A stretch of 64,000 nt of DNA from assembly GCF_003473485.1 (NCBI RefSeq), contig NC_053042.1:7153501-7217500 (forward strand). The letters run 5' to 3'. This DNA comes from Medicago truncatula (Eukaryota > Streptophyta > Magnoliopsida > Fabales > Fabaceae). The notes under the pieces are model-generated. The model was not told the DNA's origin and did not search any database. It worked only from the letters and a program-made list of their open reading frames with translations. This document shows, one piece after another, positions 33,243 to 45,504 of the stretch. Position 1 is the first letter of the stretch. Each line of letters begins with the position of its first letter. The position numbers and the translations under genes were made by a program.

Positions 33243-34416
33243 ATGGGTTCTCTTATGGCAGGATGGGGCTCTTCTTCCATTGATCCTAAATCAGGTAACA
33301 TATTAAGAACGATACTTATATAAATTATACACATATACTTTGTGAGTAAGCATTTTACGTTGTGGAGCAATTAATGATATTAGAACTTTTTCCACTGTTT
33401 CAGCCACGCTTAAAAGGAATCAGTCACTTACAAAAGATGAAATTGATGCTTATTGGAAATCAAAGAAGATGATAGAGGAAGAACACCTTATAGCAATTTC
33501 CAATTTGTCAAAGACTATTCAGGTTTGATATTCAAACCTCTACTTTCCACCTTCTAGCACGGGGCTATGGGCGGATCCAACTCATGGTTTGGTGCCGTGC
33601 CGCTATTGCCACACCAAATTTTTTCAAATAAATAAATAAAATACATACGAAGCTTTTTTATAAAAATGAAATGTTAGAGGAAGTTGACACGACAAACACT
33701 AAGGTTCGACAGATAGTGAAAGTCCACCTTCTTTTACTAGATCCTATCTCTATTAATTTCTATATCAACCTTTTAGTCCTTCTTGCAAATTAGAAAACCG
33801 GGTGACTAGAAAATATATATGATTACGTAATTTCTAGTGATTAAAAGATGAATACAAGACTAAAAAAACAAATTCAATATATCTACAGAGATGAAAAATA
33901 TATTTAACTCATTAATTTCATATTGTGTGTTAAAAAATAAATAAATCCAATTTTAATGTTTTTATTTCATGATGGAGTAACAGACAATTCCAAGTATGAA
34001 ATTAATGTTTATGATGATGATGCAGCCTGATCCTGAAAAGAAGCTTCAGAAGTCAATGACCATGCCCGTGGCCAACATAAGGGACAGGGACCCCTTTAAT
34101 ATGAACCTACTTGACTCAAATTTGGAGCAACTTATCAACAAAAATGGCTGGTAAAAAATATTTTACTTTTCTTTGTACAAATTGGTTCACTAGTTTAATT
34201 TGTTACACTTTTATTGTTATTTTTTTCAGAGGAATCATTCATATGGCTATGGATGATATATTAATTTAATTTGAGTGCAGGTGGACTAAGAGTAACTGGG
34301 CATTTCTGAATGAGCCACCAGTAATGGAAGCTGCATCCAGCAAGTATGCAGCTCAGTTTCATGTTGCCAGTTTCGGATCGTCAAAATTGAACCCTGTAGA
34401 TGAAGTTAGTGATTGA
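33243..34416 (+). CDS. small plant protein of unknown function, 143 residues
   Basis: Four exons (33243-33294, 33404-33522, 34026-34150, 34281-34416) join in frame to 143 residues with GT-AG introns. The protein starts MGSLMAGWGSSSIDPKS, then has a charged helix-like segment (SLTKDEIDAYWKSKKMIEEE), a linker with KKLQKSMTMPVAN, a motif NLEQLINKNGWWTKSNWAFL and the end NEPPVMEAASSKYAAQFHVA. No signal peptide, membrane segment or catalytic motif is visible. I recall similar small proteins in other dicots with the same MAGW start and AFLNEPP end, but no function. Regular splicing and a TATA box support a real gene. The intron at 33523-34025 may carry a small hAT-like remnant near 33560-33700. Confidence 0.82.
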
Positions 34417-35632
34417 TCATATAAATCTAACTAAGCACTAAACCTTGTATATATAATATAATGTAGTAGTATGACTAGTGTTGAACCAAAAGCGGTGTTC
34501 GTTTTTGGAGTTCTCACTCACTCATGTTGCTATTTACGAAGTTTGTTTGATGTATGCAAATCAACGTGTGTTTCCTGGTTAATTTGTTTCAAGAGTGTAA
34601 TGTAACGAAGCAATTTAATAGAGTTTTTTTTTTATTGTTTGTTGAAGAATTTGATAGAGCTTTTACATCGTTGCTGTAGCTATTCTGAAAGTCCTCGTTC
34701 TTTTCTTTCAATAACTTCATTAACATAATACTTCGCTATTAAAAAAATTAAGATTTGCATATGTGTTGAGCAGCACCACGAGAAGCATGGTCGGTCATTC
34801 ATTGATCCAAAAAATAAATAAAACGGAACAGAGAATCCAAGCCTTGAGAGAAGAAATTTAAGGCTTTAGGCCATAAAAATACCGCAAAATTTTCCTCTGA
34901 ATATTTGTTGCCAGCGTTTTCGTTGCAGGAAGTGAGATTGTGGTTTGTGTTTTTGTAAATAGAGATGAACTTGTAAACTGATTTCAATTGATCTGGGAAG
35001 AGGATGAGAGATCAAAAGAGGAAGAATAAAAGAGTTGTCGGAGAAGAAGAATAAGAGAACCGGTTCTAAACCATTATGTTATAATGGTTCTAAATTTATG
35101 CACGAGGTCCAAAATTTGAAGCCTAAAAACTAACATAATCACAATCCTACTAACATTTGACTGTTAAAAGATTCAAGACCAATCTTGAACTGTGCATAGA
35201 AAGAAGATAGTGAAGGAAACCAAAAAACACTTAAATTTTAACAGATGAACAAAAGCGCGAAACACCATGGTCAAGTAACCTAAACTTTAAAGTCATGGAA
35301 GGAGAAGTTGTCTGGGTTACTACCAAGCAAAAAAACTGCAAAAGTAAAGATGATGCCTTTGGTGACTTAGGAATGCTATAGTTCTAAAATTGAAGCAGAA
35401 GTTGTGAATAAAGGGCAACAAGCAAAGATGCTAGCCAAGTGAAACATAAAACAAAGTTACAAGCAATGAAGAACACGTCCAAAAAAGCAATAGAATCTTA
35501 CATTGCAGGTTATTCATTCGGGATGTATTATCAAAATTGAAAATGAAATGTACATAATTTCCTGCTGAAGGTTGCAACGTTGACCTCAAATCTGTATACT
35601 CTAAATCAGATTTACGCCCAAACAACTCCTAG
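34417..35632. other. intergenic between convergent genes
   Basis: It contains the 3'UTR of the 143-residue gene and the 3' region of the PPR gene on the opposite strand. No further gene or bounded repeat was seen. Confidence 0.5.
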
Positions 35633-37864
35633 TTAGTTATTATCCGGATTGAGGTTCTTCTCAATGAGAATCATATTCAAGTTGTTGGCTACTTCGTCCA
35701 ATCCAATTTCCGTAAAAGCATCCATAATCCTTTTACAATCAAGCACATCAAAATCTGTGGTAGTCGATTGCTTCCATTGATCAATTACTTCGCCTGCTTC
35801 TTTTGCATGATCAAGTATTAGATATGCAGAAATAATGCAGATATAATTCCTGCTGATCATTTTCTGTTTAGTCATTCTCAATGAATTCCATATCTGATCA
35901 AGTTTATCCTTATTTCCCAACCCAGCATAAAGAATGACCAGTAAGTCATATGTTATCCATTGACTTTGCGTGATCCCTTTCTCAGTCTCGACGAGTGAGT
36001 TTGAACTTGCACTATCAAGATGACCTGCGGTAAAATATACATTGGCCAGGTTCAAATATCTAATCCAACTTTCATCAGAACCAGCACCATTACGCATTTC
36101 TTCAAGAATCCTTCTAACTTCATCAATATTAAGAGAAGCAGCACATGAACTTATCCATAGATTGAAAGTGAAGATATCAGGGACAACCTTTTGTTGTTTG
36201 AGGTCTTCGACAACTGATGGGATCTTTTCAACTTGCCCGACTGACATGTAAAGAGTCATCATTTCATTGTACGTAACGGCATCAAAGGGGAGGTTTGAAT
36301 CTTTTATCCTTTCATATAGTTCCTCAGCCTTTTCGGTCATTTTTGCCCCTGCATAAGAATGGAGGAGGGCCGTGTAAGTCTCACATGTCTTTGCAGAAAG
36401 TGGTAAAGCCTCAAAGTAGCGCTCTGCAGCATCAATGCCGAAAACCTTGTTCATCAAATCTATGCGGTCTGCATAATCAGAATCTGATAACTCATATTCT
36501 TCATGACTAACCATCCATTCTGATATCTGAAATCATCCAAAACAAAATGAGAGCCACGCTCATGTGTTGTAGAGCAAAACTAATACTCGAAGGTACAATG
36601 AATCAGAAAAATATCCATGAATAGCCAAACAATATTAATTCAAAATAATATTCACTTCAGGAAATTTCTTCGGTGTTGCAAAAATTTGCAATGATTTGGA
36701 CTCAACGGAGGCCATTACTAAGCACTTAACAACACCGGAGGACCTTTAATTATTATTCCAACAATTTTAGGCATTACAGAACTAGCTAAACTACTAATAT
36801 GTGAACCTTACAAAACTATTAATTTGGTAGTCACCTTGCAATCTTTATTAAACTACTAATAATCATTATCGAAGATTCAGTAATTGTTGATTTCTAAAGA
36901 TCTTTTTTTTTTTTTTTACTTTATCTTAAACCATTTCCGGAAATAAACTTCAGATTCAGAATCCATTAAAACTAGCATCTAATGAAAAGACCATGTTTGA
37001 ATAAACAACTTGGATTATTCAAGCTTATATACTAGCATAAGTTTTGTGAGACTGTTTGCAAGAATTTATGAAAACAACTTATGATATCTTCATAAGCTGC
37101 TTTCAGCTTATATTCATTTTATAATAGAAATAGGTTATACATAAACACTTATCATGATAAGCGTTTATGTTATAACCTGCAGACTAAGTTGTTAATCCAA
37201 ACCAGGGGGTATAAGCGCTTATGGTATAAGTGCTTATATATAAACTATTTATATAACAAAAGATCAAATAAAGTCTAATCTAACTATTTTCATATAAATT
37301 ATAAGCTGTTTGCATAAGCTGTCCTAGAGAGCTGCCTGAAATAAGCTAATGAGTAATGGACATGTCATAAGGTTTTTCTAAAAGTACTTATATCATTAGA
37401 TAAGTTCAAATAAGTCGATCCAAATAGATAAAAGACAGGGAAAAAAACCTCCAAAGCGTGTTTATAACGCTGAGAAGTTCTAAGCTCTTTAGAAATATCC
37501 CGAAGCTCGGAAACAGGAATAGAATTCCCTTGAAGAACCCATTTTTGAAGAACATTAGTTGCACTTCGTTTGGGGAGTCTGAGCCTCAAGATTCTACTCC
37601 TTAGATCATCATCACCCTCCGAAGAGTTCGGAGTTTCTTCCACATAATCACTGGTCACAGCATTTGAAGTGAAAAATCTTGCTGAACGATGATTGTGATG
37701 ATAATTATTGCTGATTAAACCGGTGTTTCTGCAAAATGGAAGAATTTATAAATGCGCGATAATTTGAATCTGATTGGATGCTGAGAAAATTGGAGAAAGT
37801 TGGGAACTTGAAAATTGTGTTACCTTCGTTTGATGAGAGAGAGAAATAGAGAGCGGTACGACAT
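35633..37864 (-). CDS. mitochondrial PPR protein (At5g09450-like)
   Basis: Three exons (37824-37864, 37449-37728, 35633-36526) join in frame to 404 residues. The N-terminus MSYRSLFLSLIKRR...RSARFF is Arg/Ser-rich with no acidic residues, like a mitochondrial presequence. The rest is a set of degenerate P-class PPR motifs, e.g. TYTALLHSYAGAKMTEKAEE and TYNEMMTLYMSVGQVEKI, plus FTFNLWISSCAASLNIDEV. The KWVLQGNSIPVSELRDISKE stretch before the repeats is typical of the small At5g09450-type group. The likely role is binding organellar RNA; the target is unknown. Intron 2 holds a Tourist-like MITE remnant at about 36985-37427. Confidence 0.92.
36985..37427. mobile_element. Tourist-like MITE remnants in a PPR intron
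   Basis: AT-rich sequence with the recurring AAGCTTAT/ATAAGCT words of the family at 24454 and 62348. It includes a TTAATCCAAACCAGGG end near 37193 and another GATCCAAAT end near 37417. Ends are damaged and the limits approximate; two copies may be present. Confidence 0.5.
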
Positions 37865-38044
37865 TGATTGATGGCGTTTCAATGGACAGAGTGATTCCGA
37901 GATGTTTTGTTTCAGAGACACTGAAGGAGGAAAGTTTTTTTACAAGAAAAAACCCTCCGGAATTAAGTTATGTAAAACAAATTATACAAATAAATGTCTT
38001 GAGGAATGATATTTGAACATAGAGATGACAATAGATACACAATG

Positions 38045-38220
38045 AATAGGGTAATATAGTATTCATCCCCATATTCGTGTTTGTAAAAAATGTCCGTACC
38101 GTGCCGTACTTCGTGGGCAACAACTTTAGTGCCATTCTCCATGCCCTATGGGCACTTTTAAGTACCTTAAGGGCACTAAAGTTCCCATACCCGCACCCAT
38201 TACCCGCACTTTAGCCATAG
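38045..38220. repeat. fragment of a dispersed repeat (GGGCACT/GCGGGTA-rich)
   Basis: The words GGGCACT, TAAGGGCAC and CCCGCAC recur, and inverted copies (AGTGCC / GGCACT) flank 38135-38175. It resembles the worn edge of a dispersed plant repeat. No ends or target duplication were found. Confidence 0.35.
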
Positions 38221-38478
38221 AAAGATAATAAAAATCACCACACTTGAAATAAAACTGTGATCCAAATTTTTTTAAATCAACTTACGAAATAATATGAATC
38301 GTAATATTTAACCAAATAAAAAAACATTCAAATTATTCGTGGAAAGAAAAAAAATAGATACCTTGCATCAGTTATACTTTAAAAAGTTGTAGTTGCATGT
38401 TAAAATCATAATAAATTGTTACTAAAGTTTTTATTAATCTGTTTTAGGTTTAAGGTTAGACTTAAATAGTTAAATTTA

Positions 38479-39022
38479 GGCTTAAATGCTCTTTTGGTTC
38501 CTTAACTATTTAATTGGTATCGTTTTGATCCCTTAACTAAAAAAAGATTGTTTGAGGATTTTAAGTTTTTTTTTAGTCTTGTTTTGGTCCCTTCTGTTAG
38601 GTTTCCGTTAGTTTTAATAAAAAAACGTTAAGTGTGGACACGTGTCACCTTGTAATTGGCTCTGAGATATTTTTTTTACAAAATATATATATATATATTT
38701 TTTTTAATATATATATTTTATTTTTTTGTAAAAAAATTCTCAGAACCAATGACAAGGTGACACGTGTTAACTCTGGGACACGTGTCACTTTGTCATTGGC
38801 TTTAATAATTTCTTTTTTGTAAAAAAAAAAAACTCAGAGCCAATGATAAGGTGACACGTGTCCAGGACTTAACTTTTTTTTAAAACCCTAACGGAAACCT
38901 AACAGAAGGGACCAAAATGAGACTAAAAAAAAACTTAAAATCCTCAAACAATCTTTTTTTTTAGTTAAGGGACCAAAACGATACCAATTAAATAGTTAAG
39001 GGACCAAAAGAGCATTTAAGTA
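38479..39022. mobile_element. long-TIR Mutator-like element, 544 bp
   Basis: Arms of about 160 bp start GGCTTAAATGCTCTTTTGGT and, inverted, TACTTAAATGCTCTTTTGGT. They are flanked by the perfect 9-bp duplication TTAAATTTA (38470-38478 and 39023-39031). The centre carries GACACGTGTCA palindromes in repeated blocks. No coding frame. Confidence 0.93.
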
Positions 39023-39031
39023 TTAAATTTA

Positions 39032-39684
39032 TTAATTAATTGTACATAAAAAATAAATAAATTATTTATAATATTATATAACACTCATCTATATAAATAT
39101 GGCAAATTCTATGGTATACCTAAAGATTTGAGTGTATTGGTACAACAAATCATTAAATTAATAGTTAAATGTTTTGTTTTTTGACGAGAAAAATTATTTC
39201 TATCACCTATAATTATAATAATTAAATCTTATTTAGCAAAAACGTCGACGAAATAAAATTTAATTTTTCTGAATTTTTATTATTTATAATAGAGAATTTT
39301 GATTATTTTTTACAATAAAATGCAAAAAAATTAATATAATTTTTATAAACAATGAAATGATATATTTTTTTTATAAAATGATATTTTCTAAAATACAAGT
39401 ATCAACAAATAACTTTTTATTTCATAAAAATGATAGTTAATTTATAAATTTTTGAAGTAAGAGTACCGGTACACTTTAAATTGTGGGTGTACTGTAGAAG
39501 TTCCCATATAATATACTTTCCCATTCAAAAAAAAAAAAAACTAGGCTACTACAAGCAACACAGAAGCTTACAGTGTTACCTTCTTCCACTCACCACCATT
39601 TTCCTTCTTCACATATTCCATAACACCACGGAGAAATTCTTCTAAATCGCTTAAGGAAATCCAAATTCGAATTCTCCATCGAAA
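39032..39684. other. upstream region of the gamma carbonic anhydrase gene
   Basis: AT-rich with a poly-A run at 39527-39540. The last ~100 bases probably form the 5'UTR. No clear TATA box or other element. Confidence 0.45.
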
Positions 39685-42600
39685 ATGGGAACCCTAGGAA
39701 AAGCAATATACAGCGTTGGATTTTGGATTCGAGAAACTGGACAAGCCATTGATCGTCTCGGTTCTCGCCTCCAGGGGAATTACTACTTCCAAGAACAGCG
39801 TTAGTCACTCTCTTCTCTGCTTAGATCCATTTTCTCTTTCCGTAATTACCCTTTTTCTATGCCTCAGATCAATTCTCTATTCTGTTTTTATTTGTAATAA
39901 TCACATTTTAAATTGTGGTTTTTTTTTTTTAAATTTTAGATTTTTATGCATCAGTACTTGTGTTTTATGTATTGGAAGCTCAATGGAATAATGGGCACTA
40001 AAAAGAAGAGTAAATTTATGATCTCTTTAGCACTGACAATTCTGATTGAAAGCTTACACATGTGATTATTTTCTACTGTCATTTTCTTAAATTACTATGG
40101 TTGTTGACAATGTTGTGTGTGGTATTAGTGTATGTGTCGGTGAATGTGAATTAGTAGAAGGATATTTATGGAATTATGGATAACAACATACAGAGATTTT
40201 GGAGAATTAATATAGTTATATAAGGATGTGGTGTAGTTGAAACTTATAGTGAAAATTACTAGAGACCCTGTTTTGTATAATGCTATGTCTTAGATCAATT
40301 CTCTATTCTGTTTTTATTTGTAATAATCATATTTTAAAATGTGGGTTTTTTAATTTTAGATTTTTATTAATTAGTACTTGTGTTTTATGTATTGGAAGCT
40401 CAATGGAATAATGGGCACTGAGAAAAATAGTAAATTTATGATCTTTGTAGCACTTCTGCGTGTCTGATAGTGCGTCATTTTATTAAATTACTACGGGCGT
40501 TGACGTGTCTGGTGTTCGTGTCTCTGTGCTTCATAGTTTATGATTGCAGTGTAGTGGGAAAATGATTGAAAGAAATGGGAATGAGTAGAAGGATATAGTG
40601 GATTACATATGGAACAACTTACTGAGATTATGGAGAATTAATATAATTATGCAAGATTGTGGTGTAGTTGAAACTCCTAGGGAAAATTACCGAGGTTTTG
40701 TATAATGCTAAATCATTATTTCTATCAAGGGGGTCAAATCTTGGGTTTCTGTTCTCTTTATGGTAGAAAAATGGTGTTGTTTGGGCCATGCCACCTGGTC
40801 ACCAACCTCATTTAGAGGGATAAAGCCTGGTTGTTGGTTGTTGTTGAGGGTGAACCATGTTTGACGAAGATTTATGTTTGGAGAATGGAGTAATGATGTA
40901 CAGATACGATGTGAGTATAAGATACAATTCTGATACAGAATGACTATTCTTCAAAAACATAGGATAAATTGTATATAGACATGCTTCAATACATCATAGA
41001 ACATAATAAATATGACTGCGATTCTAAAAATTGAAACTAACAATATACATCTTAGACATTTCTTTTAAAAATAGTCCGCAGGTCTGGTTGGATGTAGAAA
41101 AATATGCAATGAACTTTTAAAGCTGAAAATATTAACATCTTGAAGATGAAAAAGTCTTGCTTTGATATGGACTTTAAGTAGAATAGAGAAAATGCTGTGT
41201 TGGTATTGAAACTTGGGAAGAAAACAGAAGATGTAAATTGTAGTTACTTTTGCATCTTAAAATTAAAGAGTTGAATGTTTGAATGATATAGGTAGTTCCT
41301 TCTTTGTTGAGAATGTTTTGAGTTTACTTTCAAATAGTGTTGATTGATGCAATTAAAATGGAAATTGCATTTCAACAGTAGATCAGATGGAGAGCGGTCA
41401 AACCACTACAAGTAGAGGAAGATCAATAAAAACTATAAGAGAAACTATTGAGAAAGATCTATTGATTAATGAATTGGATAGAAATATGGTATAGGATAGA
41501 GCATTATGGTGTCGTTTGATCCATGTAGCTGACCTCACTTAGTGGGATAAGGGTTGTTGTTATTGTATTATCTTGCTAGGACTTCTTCGTGTTTATAGGC
41601 TGTTTCCGTGTTCTCATTTGTGGATGTTATGAAATCTTTATAATTCGTAGCAGTATTTATTTTTGCTAATAACCCTATATCATTTAACTTGTGGAAAAAA
41701 TGGTTTAATGGTCTGTCTTTACTTGATTTTCATTTATGCCATAGAAATTGAAACATATCAATTAATCCTCTTTCTTATTGTTTTTAGTGTCTAGGCATCG
41801 AACTTTGATGAACGTGTTTGATAAGGCTCCTGTTGTTGATAAAGATGCATTTATTGCCCCAAGTGCCTCTGTCATCGGTGATGTTCACATTGGTAGAGGA
41901 TCATCCATTTGGTATGGATGTGTCATGAGAGGTAAGAAATTTCACTTGATCAACTAGGCATTAAACTTTTGACTGGTTTATCATTTGGTGCTTTAGTAAA
42001 GTAACTAACAAGATCTCTTCATGGAATACGTTTTAAAGGCATTTTCTTTAAGTACTGGGTTCACCCTAATTCCAAAAACAAAAAAAAAAAAATAAAAAAA
42101 AAAACAGCTGTCCAATACAAAGTTTCTTTCTCTGATCGTCTTATGTAATTTAATTGTGATTTTTCTGTCACAGTCTCTATTTTGTAGATATAAATCGTAA
42201 TCATGTTTGAACTTCACTTTATGCTTAGGTGACGTGAACAACATCAGTGTTGGAAGTGGAACGAACATTCAGGATAACTCCTTGGTGCACGTTGCAAAGT
42301 CAAATTTAAGTGGGAAGGTGTTGCCTACTATTATTGGGGATAATGTTACTGTAGGTGAGTCACTAAGTAATATTTTTGCACTGATCATGGTGATATCACA
42401 TTTTTCCTTTAACAGGTGTTAAAATTTGCACTGTGCAGGTCATAGTGCGGTCTTACATGGTTGCACTGTTGAGGATGAGGCTTTTGTTGGTATGGGTGCA
42501 ACACTACTGGATGGTGTTGTTGTTGAGAAACATGCCATGGTTGCTGCTGGTGCCCTTGTGAGACAGAATTCACGGATTCCATCCGGAGAGGTATGTGTAT

Positions 42601-44417
42601 GTAAATTTTCAGGTATATGCATGTTCAGTTGGGACTAACAAATTACAATATTGAAGATCTTGGTAAAGGAGTGAAATATAATTGTTTTTATATATTTGTT
42701 CACATAGCTTTAGGATAATTTTTTGAAATTATGACCATACAATATAGTATGAGTTAGGAATATTCTACGAGATATTTTTCTTTCCAGTATTATATTATGG
42801 CTTCTTCTATTTATAAATTTTATTTTGCATTTGTGTGTGTGAATCCAAATACTCCATAAAAAAGTATTCCGAAATTTACTTTGTTTAATAACAGTCTATT
42901 CAATATAAATTCAACTAAACTCAGTTGTTTAATTGAAGTTAATTTAGTAGATCAAGTGTATTCAATTTCTGAAGATGTTATCCTTATTAAGTGGGAATGG
43001 TTTTTGTTTCAATGAACCCCACTTAGTGGGAATAAGCTTGGTTGTTGTTGTTGGTTTTTGTTTCAATGAAAAATGCTTGATGTCAAGAAACCATCTTTGC
43101 AAAATTGTATGTGAAACAAATAGAGAGTTACAATCATTCGGTAGAAATCTGAGGTCGCTATCACTGTAGAAAATATGGTTGAATCTCATCTTATTTGATT
43201 TGGATATGTATAAAGATGTGTAGAATCGCCAGTAACGAGGAAAAATTTAGACAACCTGTTACCCAAGTATACAATAGGAAGAAATCTCTGAGAAAGGAGA
43301 CGGAGAGAGTGGGAACAATAATGAATAGGGTATGATTGTATATTAAATTAATTACGGTTTTTCTATCATGTGCAAATTTGCCTATATAACCAAATGTTGA
43401 TGGTTGAGGGAGTAACAGTGGGGATTATTATTATCTTAACTGAACATGTGAGAATTGGGAAGATAAAGGAGTCCATAATGTTGGGAAAGCTTAGGAAGAG
43501 GTTGGGTTTCTTTGTGTTCTATTCTTTAATTCCTCGCGCTGGTCAAATTCTTCTATTATCCGAACTGAAATAAGATGAGATTCCTCTCATAGATTTCATG
43601 AAATTTCAGCATCCTACTCTTTCTTACTACTTAGTTCCTAACAAATATCTTATAGCTAAAGGCAGAGGGAAACTATTAAAACCATAGATCTAATCATTAA
43701 GTACATGGTATGAATTTATGGTGTTGATCAATCCATGTTGGTGATTGCCTCTGGTGAAGAAAAGGCTATGTGATTGTTATTTGTGGGTGTGTGAAACAAC
43801 AAAAGTGACCATGCATGTTGTATTGTGTAACTTATTATTACCTATCGTTGCTATTATTATTCACTACACCTTCATTTCTGCCTCTGCAAACTGATTCGTG
43901 GAAGAGGGGTTTGTAACAATAAGCACTTCACTTGTTTCAAATATTACAATCTTTGCACATTAATATTTATCATTAATTGATAAGTTAGTCCTCTTTAATG
44001 TTTCTAATTTTTGTATAGACTGCATACTTGACTTACAGTTTTAATTACACAAAAACTACGCAACTATTCTTCAATGCTGTTTATACTTGTGATGCATATC
44101 ATCAATGATATGTAAGTGTAACCACAAAATTGCAGGTTTGGGCCGGCAATCCAGCAAAGTTCTTGAGGGAGCTCACTGCTGAAGAGATATTATTTATCTC
44201 CCAGTCAGCCATCAATTACAGTAACCTTGCACAGGTCCATGCAGCTGAAAATGCCAAGCCTTTTGATGAAATTGAGTTTGAGAAGGTGCTCCGAAAGAAG
44301 TTTGCGCGTAAAGACGAGGAGTATGACTCAATGCTGGGCGTTGTTCGTGAGATCCCTCCAGAGCTCATTCTTCCAGATAATGTCCTACCTAAACAAACAA
44401 AGGTTTCCACACAATGA
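39685..44417 (+). CDS. GAMMACA1: gamma carbonic anhydrase, mitochondrial complex I subunit
   Basis: Five exons (39685-39799, 41788-41931, 42229-42354, 42439-42590, 44136-44417) join in frame to 272 residues, close to the usual ~275. After the N-terminal region MGTLGKAIYSVGFWIRETGQ comes a left-handed beta-helix of hexapeptide repeats (APSASVIGDVHIGRGSSIWYG, cut here into its parts; IIGDNVTVGHSAVLHGCTV; GATLLDGVVVEKHAMVAAGA). The putative zinc-binding His residues are present in LVHVAK and GHSAVLHG. A C-terminal helix follows. Plant gamma-CAs form the matrix-side trimer attached to complex I and are needed for its assembly. The C-terminus (LILPDNVLP) suggests the CA1/CA2 group; the paralogue number is a guess. 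Confidence 0.95.
39859..40708 (+). repeat. 425-bp tandem duplication in gamma-CA intron 1
   Basis: The unit starting TATGCCTCAGATCAATTCTC at 39859 is repeated from 40284 (TATGTCTTAGATCAATTCTC). Both units contain GTGTTTTATGTATTGGAAGC and end near TTTTGTATAATGCT. The copies have drifted by many substitutions and small indels. Confidence 0.9.
40803..40847 (+). mobile_element. diverged RTE-type LINE 3' tail
   Basis: AACCTCATTTAGAGGGATAA followed by a GGTTGTTGGTTGTTGTTG tail matches the layout of the other RTE tails in the window, but the palindrome has decayed. Confidence 0.5.
41395..41561 (+). mobile_element. RTE-type LINE 3' end in gamma-CA intron 1
   Basis: It matches the element at 150-300 (CTATAAGAGAAACTATTGAG, then TGGTGTCGTTTGATCCATGT, then CACTTAGTGGGATAAG) and ends in GGGTTGTTGTTATTG. 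It encodes the decayed C-terminus of the RTE reverse transcriptase. Confidence 0.75.
43017..43052 (+). mobile_element. 36-bp RTE LINE insertion between 18-bp duplications
   Basis: The inserted sequence is only the family 3' end (CCCCACTTAGTGGGAATAAG then CTTGGTTGTTGTTGTT). It lies between exact copies of GGTTTTTGTTTCAATGAA (42999-43016 and 43053-43070), in intron 4 of the gamma-CA gene. This defines the family 3' end to the base. Confidence 0.88.
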
Positions 44418-44888
44418 GATCTTCAAAGAAAAGCGTCTTTCAATTCAAATCTTGAAATGACATCAAGCAATATACTTGTTTTGTTTAAATTCATGGAAGA
44501 GGGATTGTTTTTCCTTCCCAATAATAACAAACATGTCCCAGATCAATAGCTCCACAATATTTGTAGTTGCTATCTGCTCTGGAAAAGGAAAGTTACCTGA
44601 AGGATCGTGTATGTGGATCTTTAGTTTTGATGTATCCAATGCATGTGAGTTTTACATGAATGTTTGTTTAATCATGATATTTACGTTCCAGATATTATTT
44701 TGGTCATTAGTTACTTGAATTGATTGCTTTATAATAAGGTGAAAGGTGGGAACTGACCCAAGTCAATTCACAACAAATAAATCATAGTCTGTTTAAGAAT
44801 ATTTCGTGTGTTGATTTTAATTTTAATATATAATATGTCATATAATATGCTTAAACAATAGATTCAAGGGTGATTCAGTTGTCAAATA
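44418..44888. other. 3'UTR and flank of the gamma-CA gene
   Basis: No second gene is visible. The 80-codon frame at 44476-44718 has no recognisable feature and is probably 3' transcript sequence. Confidence 0.5.
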
Positions 44889-44890
44889 TA

Positions 44891-45502
44891 CTCCATCCAT
44901 TGTCCCAAAATTGATCTTTCCAATTTTCAATACAACATTAACTACTCTTTCCAACTCCACCCTCTAATTGATACTTGCATCATTTCTAATTCAACATTTT
45001 CTAATGTGCATTGATAGTAATGATTAATTATGTTTCTAGAGATCTAAATGCATTAGCACATAGGCTTGTTGGATATGCTATGCAAGTTGGTTGTAAGTCA
45101 TGGAATGAATATGCTTTTCCTGTCATTGTAATTCCTACTGTCAGTAACACTTCTATTATCTAATTAAGATGTTTGAATTTCAAAAAAGATAAATAGGCCA
45201 ACACATGATAAGTGTACTTTTGTAAAAATGTTCTCTCCTTTTCATTTATGCATTATTTTTAGAGAAATGATATTTGAACATCCATTTAGTGACAACTTTT
45301 GCAACAACTTCCTCTCTCATATTCACATTATTTTCTACTTTATCTCTCTATTGCTATGGTTTCCGTGCCAATACCACTTTTTTCTTTGTAAAGTATGGTT
45401 GTCAAATAAGTTGTCACCAAATTGATTGTTCAAATAACACTCCTCTTATTTTTAATATTTGTGAAATCACCAAGTACGTCAATTATTTGAGGACAGAGGG
45501 AG
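44891..45502. mobile_element. Stowaway-like MITE interrupted by a MULE
   Basis: The left end CTCCATCCATTGTCCCAAA and the inverted right end CTCCCTCTGTCCTCAAA, each preceded by TA (44889-44890 and 45503-45504), match the CTCCCTCCGTCCC ends of Stowaway-type elements. A 184-bp MULE sits inside at 45262-45445. Without it the element is about 420 bp. Confidence 0.6.
45262..45445. mobile_element. MULE MITE, 184 bp
   Basis: Ends GAGAAATGATATTTGAAC and, inverted, GAGGAGTGTTATTTGAAC are flanked by the perfect 9-bp duplication TTATTTTTA (45253-45261 and 45446-45454). It lies within the Stowaway-like element. Confidence 0.9.
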
Positions 45503-45504
45503 TA

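Noticed and set aside
33560-33700. hAT-like end (GGGCGGATCCAA) in an intron of the 143-residue gene
   Set aside because: Only one end is suggestive; no partner end or 8-bp duplication was found.
42426-42638. Frames overlapping gamma-CA exon 4 as separate genes
   Set aside because: They are the exon itself read through its splice donor, or its antisense.
44476-44718. 80-codon frame after the gamma-CA stop codon
   Set aside because: Hydrophobic and Cys/Phe-rich by base composition only, and it sits in the likely 3'UTR.
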